Assembly: GCF_030817535.1 (NCBI RefSeq)
Contig: NZ_JAUSZL010000002.1
Coordinates: 5,332,001 to 5,396,000 of the forward strand
Direction of reading: 5' to 3'
Source of the DNA: Streptomyces sp. V3I8
GTDB taxonomy: Bacteria; Actinomycetota; Actinomycetes; Streptomycetales; Streptomycetaceae
Length of the DNA: 64,000 nucleotides
Shown: positions 1 to 8,060 of the stretch, in pieces
How positions within the stretch are numbered: position 1 is the first letter of the stretch
How the letters are laid out: every line of letters begins with the position of its first letter
Notes under the pieces: generated by a model
Told to the model about the DNA's origin: nothing
Database searches by the model: none
The model's input: only the letters and a program-made list of their open reading frames with translations
Position numbers and translations under genes: made by a program

Positions 1-1
1 G

Positions 2-3000
2 GTCGTTGTCGCCGTCCTGGGGATCATCGCGCTGATCATCGGCGGGCCGATCCTCGGCGCGATCGTCCTGATCGCGGCCCTGATCGTGCTGGCGGACACC
101 CTCAACAAATATATGAAGGGCCAGGCGTCCCTGTGGGATGTGGCCTTCGCTGCGCTGGACTGCATACCCGGCATGAAGGGCCTGACCACCCTTGGTGGCC
201 TCGCCAAGGGTCTGAAGGGTCTCAGGACCATGAACGGGCTCAAGGCCGGGCTGAAGGGCATGGCCACAGGGTTGCGCGGCCTGGGCAAGTCGGCTCGGGG
301 AGCCCTCACCGACGGGGCGAAGGGCGCCTACAACCGGCTCAAGAGCGTGGTGCGGTCCAAGGGCAGTGACCCGGTGGACATGGCCACGGGTGCCATGTAT
401 CTGCCGCAGACCGATCTGGAACTTCCTGGCAGCCTTCCGCTGGCCTTCACGCGGCGGGTCGCGTCCGACTACCGCTGCGGCTGGTGGTTCGGTCCTACCT
501 GGGCATCCACCGTCGATCAGCGCCTGGAGGTCGATGACGACGGCATCGTCTTCGTCACGGAGGACGGGCTGCTTCTGGCCTATCGGCACCCCGCCGACTC
601 GCAGACGCCGGTATTGCCCGAGAGCGGTCCTCGCTGGCCCTTGACCAGGCTGGACGTCGGCTATCGGATCGATGACCTTCTGACCGGCAATGCTCGGCAC
701 TTCACACACGCGGTCCAGGGAATCGCCCTGCTCTCCAAGATCGTGGACCGGAACGGCAACACGATCACCTTCGACTACGACGACTATGGCGCTCCTCTTG
801 CAGTACGGCATACAGGCGGGTATCACCTGAAGTTCACCACGAGTGAGGGCCGTGTCGTCACCATGGCTTTGGCCGGCGCCGCTGCGGACGGTTCAGACGT
901 CACGATCAAGCGTTATCACTACGTCGACGGCAACCTGGCAGAAACGATCAATTCTTCGGGACTGCCCCTGCGCTTCACCTATGACGAACGCCTACGTGTC
1001 ACTTCGTGGACCGATACCAATAACAGCTGTTACACCTACACGTACGACGACCACGACCGGTGTGTAGCGGAGGGCGGCGAAGCCGGACACATCACCGTCC
1101 GGCTGGATTACGACGGCGTCGACTCTGACTGGCCCGGCTGCCGCGTCACCACCCTGACTACCGCCGAAGGTGCAGTAACGCGCTTCGTCATCAACGACAA
1201 CAGCCAGGTCATCGCTGAAATCGGTCCACTTGGCGGGACGGTACTCACCGCCTACGACGCCCATCACCACGTGGTGTCCCGAACCGACGAACTCGGCCAC
1301 ACCACGCGACTGGTTCTTGAGGAGAGCGGTCGCCCTACCGAAGTGGTTCGTCCGGACGGCGCGTCCATGCAGTTCAGTTACGACGGTCAGGGCCAGCTGA
1401 CGGCAATCGGCAGACCCGACGGTGCCATGTGGCAACGTGTTTACGACACGCTTGGCAACTGTATTGGCATGACTGATCCCTCCGGGGCGACCACACGGTT
1501 CACTTACGACAGGGCGGGTCACATAACGGCAGTCACAGATGCCTTGGGCAACACCAGAACGGTTCGCTGCAACCCGGCTGGGCTTCCGGTCGGAGTCACC
1601 GACCCGCTCGGTGCCACCATCGAATGGGAACGCGACAGTTACGGCAGAATTGTCGTCTACACCGATCCGGCTGGGCTCACGACACAGCTCACCTGGACGG
1701 TCGAAGGCCAACTCCTCAGCCGTACCACCTCAGACGGGGCCGTCGAAAGATGGTCGTACGACGCTGAAGGAAACTGCGTCAGCCACACCACGCCTACAGG
1801 AGCGGTCACACGTTTCGAGTACACGCATTTCGACCTGCCATCGGCCCGCACAGGCCCTGACGGGGTCAGATACGAGTTCGTCCATGACATGAGTCTCAGA
1901 TTGGTTGAAGTCACCAATCCGCAGGGTCTGATGTGGACGTACGAACACGATGCGGAAGGGCGGCTGATCTCGGAGTCCGACTTCGACGACCGGGTTCTGC
2001 GGTACACCTATGATGCTGCTGGCCGCTTGATCTCACGTACGAATGCACTTGGTCACACGCTGCACTACGAGCGTGACACACTCGGTGACGTAGTTCGGAA
2101 AGTCAGTGAAGACCGCAGCACCTGCTTCGCTTACGACCTCAACCGTGCGTTGGTAGCTGCAAGCGGGCCTGAAGTGGCGCTCACACTGGAACGAGACCTC
2201 AACGGTCTTGTCACGTCCGAGACGGTGAATGGTCTCCGTACGTCCTACGCGTACGACCGACTGGGGCGCGTTACACATCGGACCACGCCGTCCGGAGCCT
2301 CGGCGCGCTGGATTTACGACGAGGCGGGCAACCGAAGGCACCTGAATTCCTCAAGCCGCACACTTCGCTTCGACCGTGACTGGTCCGGTCAAGAGATATG
2401 CCGTCATATTGGCCAAAACGCCATGCTCACACATGCCTATGACGGTCTGGGGCGTCGTACCGCCCAGTCCCTCTCCGTTGCTGATGCCGACCGTGTGCTG
2501 CACCGCGGGTATTCGTATGGCGAGGACGGTAACCTCACCGGCATCGACGATCAGAGCGCCGGATACCGACGATTTGATCTGGACCGCGCGAGTCGGGTTA
2601 CCGCTGTTCACGCAGACAGCTGGAGCGAGCGGTACGCCTACGATGAGGCGGGCAATCTGACCGACGCCTCTTGGCCCACTGGGCGGTCCGATGATTTCGG
2701 CGGGGGACACCTTTCTTACGCGGGCACGCGAATCAGCCACGCAGGCGCTGACCGGTATGAATACGATGCCCTGGGGCGGACGATTCTGCGTCAGAAAAAG
2801 CGCCTTTCAAGAAAGGCCGACACTTGGCGTTACGCATGGGATTCGGAAGACCGATTGGTGTCAGTAAGAACTCCTGACGAAACGCTGTGGCGTTATCTCT
2901 ACGATCCATTGGGGCGCCGCGTCGCCAAGCAGCGTATCGGTGCGGACGGACAGTCGATCGTGGAACAGATCAACTTCACATGGGACGGCACCAACCTGTG

Positions 3001-3874
3001 CGAGCAGACGACCGAGGTACCGGCAACCAGTAGTCGCGTCACATTGACGTGGGACTACGACGGTCTGCATCCGGTCGCTCAGACTGAGCGCATTGTTGCA
3101 GCGGGAGCGGCTCAAGAAGAAATTGACTCCCGGTTCTTCTCCATCATTACCGATCTGGTCGGAACGCCAACAGAGCTTGTCGGCGAGGACGGCAAGGTCG
3201 CTTGGCGCACGCGCGCCACACTATGGGGGAGGACCGCTTGGAACGCCGATGCCACGGCATACACACCCTTGCGCTTCCCCGGCCAGTACTACGATCCGGA
3301 AACAGGTCTTCATTACAACTACTTTCGTTATTACGATCCCGATTCCGCCCGCTATTTGACACCGGATCCGCTGGGGTTGGCTCCGGCGCCCAACCCGGTT
3401 GCCTACGTCCACAATCCCCACACGGGGGTCGACCCTCTCGGGTTGAGCCCGTACTACAGCGAGATCGCATCGAACGGACAGCGGGGCCCTGCCTACGCGG
3501 TGGTCACCCCGCAAACGCTCGACGACGCAGCCAACGGGCTCATCGGCAGTCCACCGGGCCGAGGCTCCCGTTATGCTCCTCCAGGTTTTCAGGGCGGCCC
3601 GGCCGGCCATTCTCGGGGCCATCTGATAGGTCAGCAATTTGGTGGGGACGGTCGTGACATGCGAAACATCGTCACTCAGGGCACCACGCAGAACAATGGA
3701 CCCATTTCGGATGCCGAAGACCTGATCGCCGACCATGTCAGATCATCCGGGAACACTGTGACCATGAGTGTCACCCCGGAATACGCCCATGGTGCAAATG
3801 TGCCAAGCCATGTCCTGATCGAGGCCGTGGACGACTTCGGCTGGTCGTTCACCAGGCGACTGCCTAACATGTAG
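2..3874 (+). CDS. RHS-repeat polymorphic toxin with C-terminal NS_2-like nuclease, 5' partial
   Basis: The reading frame is open to the left edge, so the true start lies upstream; GTG 86 is only an internal codon. The first visible residues are a long hydrophobic stretch, probably membrane segments. Next come a basic Gly/Lys-rich linker, a DUF6531-like entry motif (DPVDMATGAMYLP) and many RHS/YD repeats such as YDAAGRL and YDEAGNL. The RHS core ends with RYLTPDPLGL and a second VDPLGL, the usual border before a variable toxin tip. The roughly 150-residue tip carries GHSRGHLIGQQFGGDG followed by RNIV. This matches the histidine motif of DNA/RNA non-specific endonucleases of the NS_2 type (beta-beta-alpha metal fold). 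In this family the RHS shell encloses a toxin released into competitor cells. Nuclease activity is inferred from the motif. A SUKH-type immunity gene follows 14 bp downstream. Confidence 0.9.
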   Translation, partial: VVVAVLGIIALIIGGPILGAIVLIAALIVLADTLNKYMKGQASLWDVAFAALDCIPGMKGLTTLGGLAKGLKGLRTMNGLKAGLKGMATGLRGLGKSARGALTDGAKGAYNRLKSVVRSKGSDPVDMATGAMYLPQTDLELPGSLPLAFTRRVASDYRCGWWFGPTWASTVDQRLEVDDDGIVFVTEDGLLLAYRHPADSQTPVLPESGPRWPLTRLDVGYRIDDLLTGNARHFTHAVQGIALLSKIVDRNGNTITFDYDDYGAPLAVRHTGGYHLKFTTSEGRVVTMALAGAAADGSDVTIKRYHYVDGNLAETINSSGLPLRFTYDERLRVTSWTDTNNSCYTYTYDDHDRCVAEGGEAGHITVRLDYDGVDSDWPGCRVTTLTTAEGAVTRFVINDNSQVIAEIGPLGGTVLTAYDAHHHVVSRTDELGHTTRLVLEESGRPTEVVRPDGASMQFSYDGQGQLTAIGRPDGAMWQRVYDTLGNCIGMTDPSGATTRFTYDRAGHITAVTDALGNTRTVRCNPAGLPVGVTDPLGATIEWERDSYGRIVVYTDPAGLTTQLTWTVEGQLLSRTTSDGAVERWSYDAEGNCVSHTTPTGAVTRFEYTHFDLPSARTGPDGVRYEFVHDMSLRLVEVTNPQGLMWTYEHDAEGRLISESDFDDRVLRYTYDAAGRLISRTNALGHTLHYERDTLGDVVRKVSEDRSTCFAYDLNRALVAASGPEVALTLERDLNGLVTSETVNGLRTSYAYDRLGRVTHRTTPSGASARWIYDEAGNRRHLNSSSRTLRFDRDWSGQEICRHIGQNAMLTHAYDGLGRRTAQSLSVADADRVLHRGYSYGEDGNLTGIDDQSAGYRRFDLDRASRVTAVHADSWSERYAYDEAGNLTDASWPTGRSDDFGGGHLSYAGTRISHAGADRYEYDALGRTILRQKKRLSRKADTWRYAWDSEDRLVSVRTPDETLWRYLYDPLGRRVAKQRIGADGQSIVEQINFTWDGTNLCEQTTEVPATSSRVTLTWDYDGLHPVAQTERIVAAGAAQEEIDSRFFSIITDLVGTPTELVGEDGKVAWRTRATLWGRTAWNADATAYTPLRFPGQYYDPETGLHYNYFRYYDPDSARYLTPDPLGLAPAPNPVAYVHNPHTGVDPLGLSPYYSEIASNGQRGPAYAVVTPQTLDDAANGLIGSPPGRGSRYAPPGFQGGPAGHSRGHLIGQQFGGDGRDMRNIVTQGTTQNNGPISDAEDLIADHVRSSGNTVTMSVTPEYAHGANVPSHVLIEAVDDFGWSFTRRLPNM

Positions 3875-3888
3875 AAAGAGGTGCAGTG

Positions 3889-4434
3889 ATGGCAGGAACG
3901 GACCACGTGGCTGAACTGTCGGCCCTTATGTCCCTCTGTCCGCCACCGCGGAATCCTTCTCCGTCGAATGCTGGTCGATCCAGTTCGACTTGTGTGGGGA
4001 CACCTGACGGGCATGAGGAACTGGTCAAGGTGTATGGCACCGGATGTTTTGACGAGTTCCTCTGGATTTTTGCAGAGGGTGCAGAAAATGAAAATCTCGA
4101 CATCTCCTCTCGCACGGCAGCGGCGAGGGTGACCTTCCGGGAAAAGAAGCTGCCTGCGCTGCGAGAGGCGCTTGCCGACCTCCGCAGTGCTCCGGAGGAA
4201 CTGATTCAATGGGGAGTGACAGACAATGGAGACTCGCTCCTTTGGGTTCCTGTCGGAAACCCCGAAGATTGGCCAACAATTGTTCTTCAGGCGGGCCAGC
4301 TCGACTTCAGTGTCTGCTTGAAGAGCTCCACTGGATTGATCTTGGATCTTCTGTCGAGAGCTCTTCGTCTACGAATTTTCCCCGAAGATTTCCCAAGTCC
4401 ACACCCGGAATTCTCGCCCGACCCGTACGCGTAG
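3889..4434 (+). CDS. SUKH/SMI1-KNR4-like immunity protein
   Basis: The predicted protein has 181 residues. ATG 3889 is preferred over GTG 3886 because an AAAGAGG ribosome site at 3875-3881 lies 7 bp upstream of it. The central part has the look of the SMI1/KNR4 (SUKH) superfamily: YGTGCFDEFLWIF, then GVTDNGDSLLWVPVG and a tail FPEDFPSPHPEF. SUKH proteins are the commonest immunity proteins of polymorphic nuclease toxins. The gene sits directly behind the toxin tip of the RHS gene, so neutralising that nuclease is the likely role. Codon use is poorer in G/C third positions than in the flanking core genes (many AAT, GAT, TTT), in line with acquisition by transfer. SUKH assignment rests on motif appearance, not on a search. 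The 180 bases that follow hold no convincing gene. Confidence 0.75.
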   Translation: MAGTDHVAELSALMSLCPPPRNPSPSNAGRSSSTCVGTPDGHEELVKVYGTGCFDEFLWIFAEGAENENLDISSRTAAARVTFREKKLPALREALADLRSAPEELIQWGVTDNGDSLLWVPVGNPEDWPTIVLQAGQLDFSVCLKSSTGLILDLLSRALRLRIFPEDFPSPHPEFSPDPYA

Positions 4435-4613
4435 GTGGACGAATTTCGAAGCTGATTCGAAAAGCCGCCAGGACAGTTTGGAGAGGGTGATGAAACCGGT
4501 GCCAGGGAAGAGCGGTTGTTCGGAGCCCTCGTCCATGGCTGTCATCTTCGAGGTGATCCGCAGACGGTCCATCCATGCCGGTCGGCCTTTCATGAGGCAT
4601 GGCGTGCCCATGC

Positions 4614-4808
4614 TCAGGTGGTGCGTGGAGACGGAGATGCCTTCAGGGTTCGTATCAGGGCGTGCAGGCGGGGGCGGGTTGTTATGAGGACGGCGTCGGG
4701 GGCGTCGCTCTCGCGGAGGTGGACCGTGCCCGTGGGGGCAGCCGCCACATAGAGGCAGTTGGCCGCTTCGGCGCTGTACGACGACTTCTGCCAGACAAGT
4801 TCGGACAT
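4614..4808 (-). CDS. DUF397 domain protein
   Basis: This 64-residue protein begins MSELVWQKSSYSAEAANC and continues with VHLRESDAPDAV. That is the standard DUF397 pattern (W-x-KSS-x-S ... N-C-V-E ... VRDSK), although the usual EVA after NC is LYVA here. A GAGGAG ribosome site precedes the ATG by about 6 bp. It starts 9 bp after the stop of the XRE regulator gene and is very probably co-transcribed with it. In Streptomyces such small acidic proteins accompany WhiJ-like and Scr1-like XRE regulators and are thought to antagonise or modulate them. Molecular function is not established. Confidence 0.85.
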   Translation of the reverse strand: MSELVWQKSSYSAEAANCLYVAAAPTGTVHLRESDAPDAVLITTRPRLHALIRTLKASPSPRTT

Positions 4809-4817
4809 GAGGGCTCC

Positions 4818-5669
4818 TCAGAGATCGTGTGCGATGCGCTGGATCAGGTCTCGGGACTTCGGTTCGGGTAGGGCCCGTGATTCCATGCGGTCCAGCACCG
4901 AGCGGTAGCGTTCCAACTGTGCGTCCGCGTCCAGGAATTCGCATCCGTGGTCGGTGTCCAGGACGACGGTGTCGAGGCTTGGGGTCGGGCCGACGGCGCA
5001 GGTGATGGGCTGGCCGGACGCCGGGAACCCCGCCTCCCCGAAGGGGATCACCACGATGGTGATCGTGGGCTGCTCGCTCATCTCCAGCAGGTGGCCGAGT
5101 TGCGCCCGGCTGATCTCAGGGCCGCCGAATCCCATGCGCAGCGCTGCCTCATGCACGATGGCCGTGTAAGGGGTCTTACCCCCCTCGAAGAGGACGGCCT
5201 GGCGCTTTACGCGGTGGGAGACGCGGTGCTCGATCTCGTACGGCCGAAGTGGTGGGACGGCCTCCCGCATCGTCGCGCGGGCGTGCTCCACGGTCTGCAG
5301 CAGGCCGGGCATGTGGATCGTGACAGCCACGCGGAGAGCGTGGGCATGGTGCTCCAGCTCGGCCAGATCCAACAGGCCGGAGGGGAGTACATCGCTGTAC
5401 TCCTCCCACCATCCGCGCGTCCGCCGACCGGTCATGGTGGCGAGAGCGTCGACGAGTTGTTCGTCCGCGCAGTTGTACGCGCGTGCCAGGGCGTGCACCC
5501 GGTCGGCGCTGAGGGAACTGCGGCCGGTCTCGATCATGCTGACGCGCCCCTGGTTGACGCCGAGCAGCGCTGCGGCGCCAGTGACGGTCAGGCCGGCCCG
5601 CTCGCGGAGTTTGCGCAGTTCGGCGCCCATGCGCCGTTGGCGGAGAGTGGGGGTGTTGGTGGGCGGCAA
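4818..5669 (-). CDS. XRE-family regulator with DUF5753 (WhiJ/Scr1-like)
   Basis: An N-terminal Cro/CI-type helix-turn-helix (LRKLRERAGLTVTGAAALLG, then RVSMIETGRSSLSADRV) is followed by a DUF5753-type ligand or partner domain. The latter has WWEEYSDVLPSGLLDLAELE near the middle and a C-terminal DLIQRIAHDL. I chose TTG 5669 because a perfect AAGGAGG lies 4 bp upstream. The alternative GTG 5711 would add 14 residues and has no comparable ribosome site. Predicted length is 283 aa, usual for the family. It forms an operon with the DUF397 gene and is divergent from a HATPase gene, the arrangement known from the whiJ/abaA-type loci that control development and antibiotic production in Streptomyces. 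Two inverted repeats in the shared upstream region are candidate autoregulatory operators. Confidence 0.88.
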   Translation of the reverse strand: MPPTNTPTLRQRRMGAELRKLRERAGLTVTGAAALLGVNQGRVSMIETGRSSLSADRVHALARAYNCADEQLVDALATMTGRRTRGWWEEYSDVLPSGLLDLAELEHHAHALRVAVTIHMPGLLQTVEHARATMREAVPPLRPYEIEHRVSHRVKRQAVLFEGGKTPYTAIVHEAALRMGFGGPEISRAQLGHLLEMSEQPTITIVVIPFGEAGFPASGQPITCAVGPTPSLDTVVLDTDHGCEFLDADAQLERYRSVLDRMESRALPEPKSRDLIQRIAHDL

Positions 5670-5720
5670 GACGCCTCCTTCCGGCCGCGTCGCGGCGCTC
5701 AGGTACCCCACACGAGGTAA

Positions 5721-5763
5721 TAGGTGATGAATATCGCCTACCTGGGAGATTCATCTCCCAGGT
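5721..5763. promoter_or_regulatory. Two adjacent inverted repeats, probable XRE operators
   Basis: At 5740-5763 there is a perfect palindrome with 11-bp arms (ACCTGGGAGAT at 5740-5750, its complement at 5753-5763) and a 2-bp centre. Next to it, 5721-5740 holds a second inverted repeat, TAGGTGAT-N4-ATCGCCTA, with one mismatch. They lie between the divergent XRE/DUF397 and HATPase genes, upstream of both starts. Binding by the adjacent XRE protein is inferred from position and symmetry. Confidence 0.6.
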
Positions 5764-5899
5764 CGCGCTAACTTGAGACCGTACCGCCAACCGCCTGCGT
5801 CCCCAAGCCGGAAGCGCACCCCTCCAGGCACTGCCACCGCGCGGCGTCGGCGTTGAGCGAGTCCACGTTCTCTCCCCTCTCTCCCTCCCGGAGGCACTC

Positions 5900-6364
5900 A
5901 TGGTCACCGTAGCTCCGCCCGACACCTGGACGTACGTCCTTCGGCTGCCCCATGACCCCCGCGCCGCACGCGTCGCACGTATGACCGTGCGGGCCGCCCT
6001 CAGCGGGCACGGAATGGCTCAAGCTCTCGACACTGTCGAGCTGTTGACGTCCGAGTTGGTCACCAACGCGTACCAGCACACGAAAGGGCCCGCCTCGCTG
6101 CGGCTGACCGCGCTGGGGGACGGGCGGTTGCGCGTGGGGGTGTGGGACAGCAGTCCGCATGTTCCGGCGCCCTTCGACGAGCCCCCTGGTGCACGGGTGC
6201 CGCTCACCCCGGTGGGCGCCGAAGGAGGGCGCGGGCTGTTCCTGCTGCGGCAGTGCGCGAACTCGTGGGGCGGCTGGTCCTTCGGCGAAGGCGAAGGCAA
6301 AGGCGAAGGCAGCGGCCCGCCCGGACGCGGCGGCGCCGGGAAGCTGCTGTGGTTCGAGGTCTGA
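5900..6364 (+). CDS. ATP-binding protein, RsbW/SpoIIAB-like HATPase
   Basis: This 154-residue protein has a GHKL/HATPase_c fold. It shows an N-box ELVTNAYQHT (about residues 51-60), VWDSSP as the G1 box and GGRGLFLLRQCANSWG as the G2 box. It lacks a transmembrane or sensor domain, as usual for the many anti-sigma-like ATPases of Streptomyces that can act as kinase/anti-sigma factors. It starts at ATG 5900, GGAGG about 8 bp upstream, and is divergent from the XRE/DUF397 pair, completing a whiJ-type trio. Between the G2 box and the final beta strand the sequence GEGEGKGEGSG is encoded by a GGCGAA hexanucleotide tract (about 6284-6312). This is a low-complexity loop that could vary in length. 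Target sigma factor or partner is unknown. Confidence 0.85.
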   Translation: MVTVAPPDTWTYVLRLPHDPRAARVARMTVRAALSGHGMAQALDTVELLTSELVTNAYQHTKGPASLRLTALGDGRLRVGVWDSSPHVPAPFDEPPGARVPLTPVGAEGGRGLFLLRQCANSWGGWSFGEGEGKGEGSGPPGRGGAGKLLWFEV

Positions 6365-6521
6365 GGGGCCCGCCGCAAAGCCCTTCCCCGTGAGAACCCT
6401 CACCGCACCCCCCGGCCGAGGGTGAGAGCAACGTTCCCCCGTGGTCACCCACAGCCACAGGGCGGAAACGCGTCGTCCCTACCTTCGGGGTTACCACCCG
6501 GAGAGATCGTGGAGGCGTGAG

Positions 6522-7904
6522 ATGACAGCCCCGAGCAGCAGCATCACACCGCGCAAGGGGGGCCGCTGGATCGAGCAGTGGGACCCCGAGGACGAGGTGT
6601 TCTGGAAGGAGACGGGGGAGCGGGTCGCCCGGCGGAACCTGGCCTTCTCCGTTCTCTCCGAGCACATCGGGTTCTCCATCTGGACCCTCTGGTCGGTCAT
6701 GGTCCTTTTCATGGGGCCCGAGTACGGCCTCACCCCCGCCGACAAGTTCTTCATCATCTCGATGGCCACGCTGGTCGGCGCCATCGTGCGGGTGCCGTAC
6801 ACCTTCGCGGTCGCCCGGTTCGGCGGCCGGAACTGGACCATCATCGCGGCCAGCATGCTGCTCGTCCCGACGATCGCCGCCTTCGTGGTGATGGAGCCGG
6901 GGACGTCCTTCGGGACCTTCCTCGTGTGCGCCATGCTCGCCGGGGTCGGCGGCGGGAACTTCGCCTCCTCCATGACCAACATCAACTCGTTCTTCCCGCT
7001 GCGGAAGAAGGGGTGGGCCCTCGGGCTCAACGCCGGCGGCGGCAACATCGGGGTGCCCGTCGTGCAGCTCGTCGGGCTCGCCGTCATCGGGGCGAGCGGC
7101 GGGCCGCGGCTGCTGCTCGGGATCTACATCCCGCTCATCGTGGTCGCCGCCGTTCTCGGGGCCCTCTACATGGACAACATCACGTCCGTGAGGAACGACA
7201 CCGGTGCCGCCCGCGAGGCCGTCAAGGACCCGCACACCTGGATCATGTCCCTCCTCTACGTGGGGACCTTCGGGTCGTTCATCGGATACAGCTTCGCGTT
7301 CGGGCTGGTCCTGCAGACGCAGTTCGGGCGTACGCCGCTGGAGTCGGCGTATGTCACCTTCATCGGGCCGCTGCTCGGCTCGCTGATCCGGCCCGTCGGC
7401 GGCTGGCTCGCCGACACGTACGGCGGCGCCCGCATCACCCTGTGGAACTTCGTCGGCATGGGCGCCGCGACCGCCGTCATCGTGGTCGCCTCCATGGAGG
7501 AGTCGCTGGCCCTGTTCACCACGGCGTTCATCGTGCTGTTCGTGCTGACCGGGCTCGGCAACGGGTCCACGTACAAGATGATCCCCGGCATCTTCCAGGC
7601 CAAGGCCGCCGCCCTCGGGCTGACCGGCGAGGAGGCCGCGTCGTACGGGCGGCGGCTGTCCGGGGCCTCGATGGGGCTCATCGGTGCCGTGGGGGCCGTC
7701 GGCGGGCTCGGTATCAACCTCGCCTTCCGGCAGTCGTTCCTCAGCGTCGGATCGGGCACCGGAGCCTTCGTCGGCTTCCTCGCCTTCTACGCGGTCTGCT
7801 TCGCGCTCACCTGGGCCGTATACCTTCGCCGCCCGGCCACCGCCGAGGCGCCCGTCGCGACCACTTCGGAGGCGAAGGCCCAGCTCAGCTACGCCGAGGT
7901 GTGA
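6522..7904 (+). CDS. narK: NarK-family nitrate/nitrite MFS transporter
   Basis: The product is a 460-residue polytopic membrane protein. The start at ATG 6522 is fixed by GGAGG at 6511-6515, 6 bp upstream. The N-terminal segment (WIEQWDPEDEVFWKETG) and the Gly-rich nitrate signature motifs typical of NarK/NRT proteins are present: AGVGGGNFASSMTNINSFFP in the first half and GLGNGSTYKMIPGIF in the second. About 12 membrane segments are apparent. It should exchange or import nitrate or nitrite across the cytoplasmic membrane. The gene directly downstream encodes an NnaR-type nitrite/nitrate assimilation regulator, which supports an assimilatory role. GlnR half-site-like GTCAC, GAAAC and GTTAC sequences occur at 6444-6494 but without correct spacing. 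Confidence 0.88.
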   Translation: MTAPSSSITPRKGGRWIEQWDPEDEVFWKETGERVARRNLAFSVLSEHIGFSIWTLWSVMVLFMGPEYGLTPADKFFIISMATLVGAIVRVPYTFAVARFGGRNWTIIAASMLLVPTIAAFVVMEPGTSFGTFLVCAMLAGVGGGNFASSMTNINSFFPLRKKGWALGLNAGGGNIGVPVVQLVGLAVIGASGGPRLLLGIYIPLIVVAAVLGALYMDNITSVRNDTGAAREAVKDPHTWIMSLLYVGTFGSFIGYSFAFGLVLQTQFGRTPLESAYVTFIGPLLGSLIRPVGGWLADTYGGARITLWNFVGMGAATAVIVVASMEESLALFTTAFIVLFVLTGLGNGSTYKMIPGIFQAKAAALGLTGEEAASYGRRLSGASMGLIGAVGAVGGLGINLAFRQSFLSVGSGTGAFVGFLAFYAVCFALTWAVYLRRPATAEAPVATTSEAKAQLSYAEV

Positions 7905-7942
7905 CCCGGGGCGCGACGTAACACGGGTGACATCAAGCGGAA

Positions 7943-7974
7943 CCGAGCCTGTCACGCATGATTGACAGGCTCGG
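7943..7974. terminator. Perfect 12-bp hairpin between narK and nnaR
   Basis: Arms at 7943-7954 and 7963-7974 are exact complements (CCGAGCCTGTCA) with an 8-base loop. There is no T run after it. It may end the narK transcript or act as an operator for nnaR, whose start is about 90 bp downstream. Confidence 0.55.
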
Positions 7975-8060
7975 TGGTCCGCCGTGAGGCGGGCAGGCGG
8001 GACGCCCCAACCCAGCGGGTGACGCGGACGAACACCACTCCAGCGGGACGAGAGTCATCC

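Noticed and set aside
4478..4687. Small open frame between the SUKH gene and DUF397
   Set aside because: No ribosome site consistent with neighbours, no recognised domain, and overlap with the opposite-strand DUF397 gene.
6444..6505. GlnR box upstream of narK
   Set aside because: GTCAC, GAAAC and GTTAC half-sites exist, but distances do not fit the GTnAC-n6-GAAAC pattern.
6204..7955. 583-residue open frame on the minus strand opposite narK
   Set aside because: Composition (Gly, Arg, Asp, Glu, His rich, no fold) is that of an antisense shadow of a high-GC gene; the plus strand encodes a clear NarK protein.
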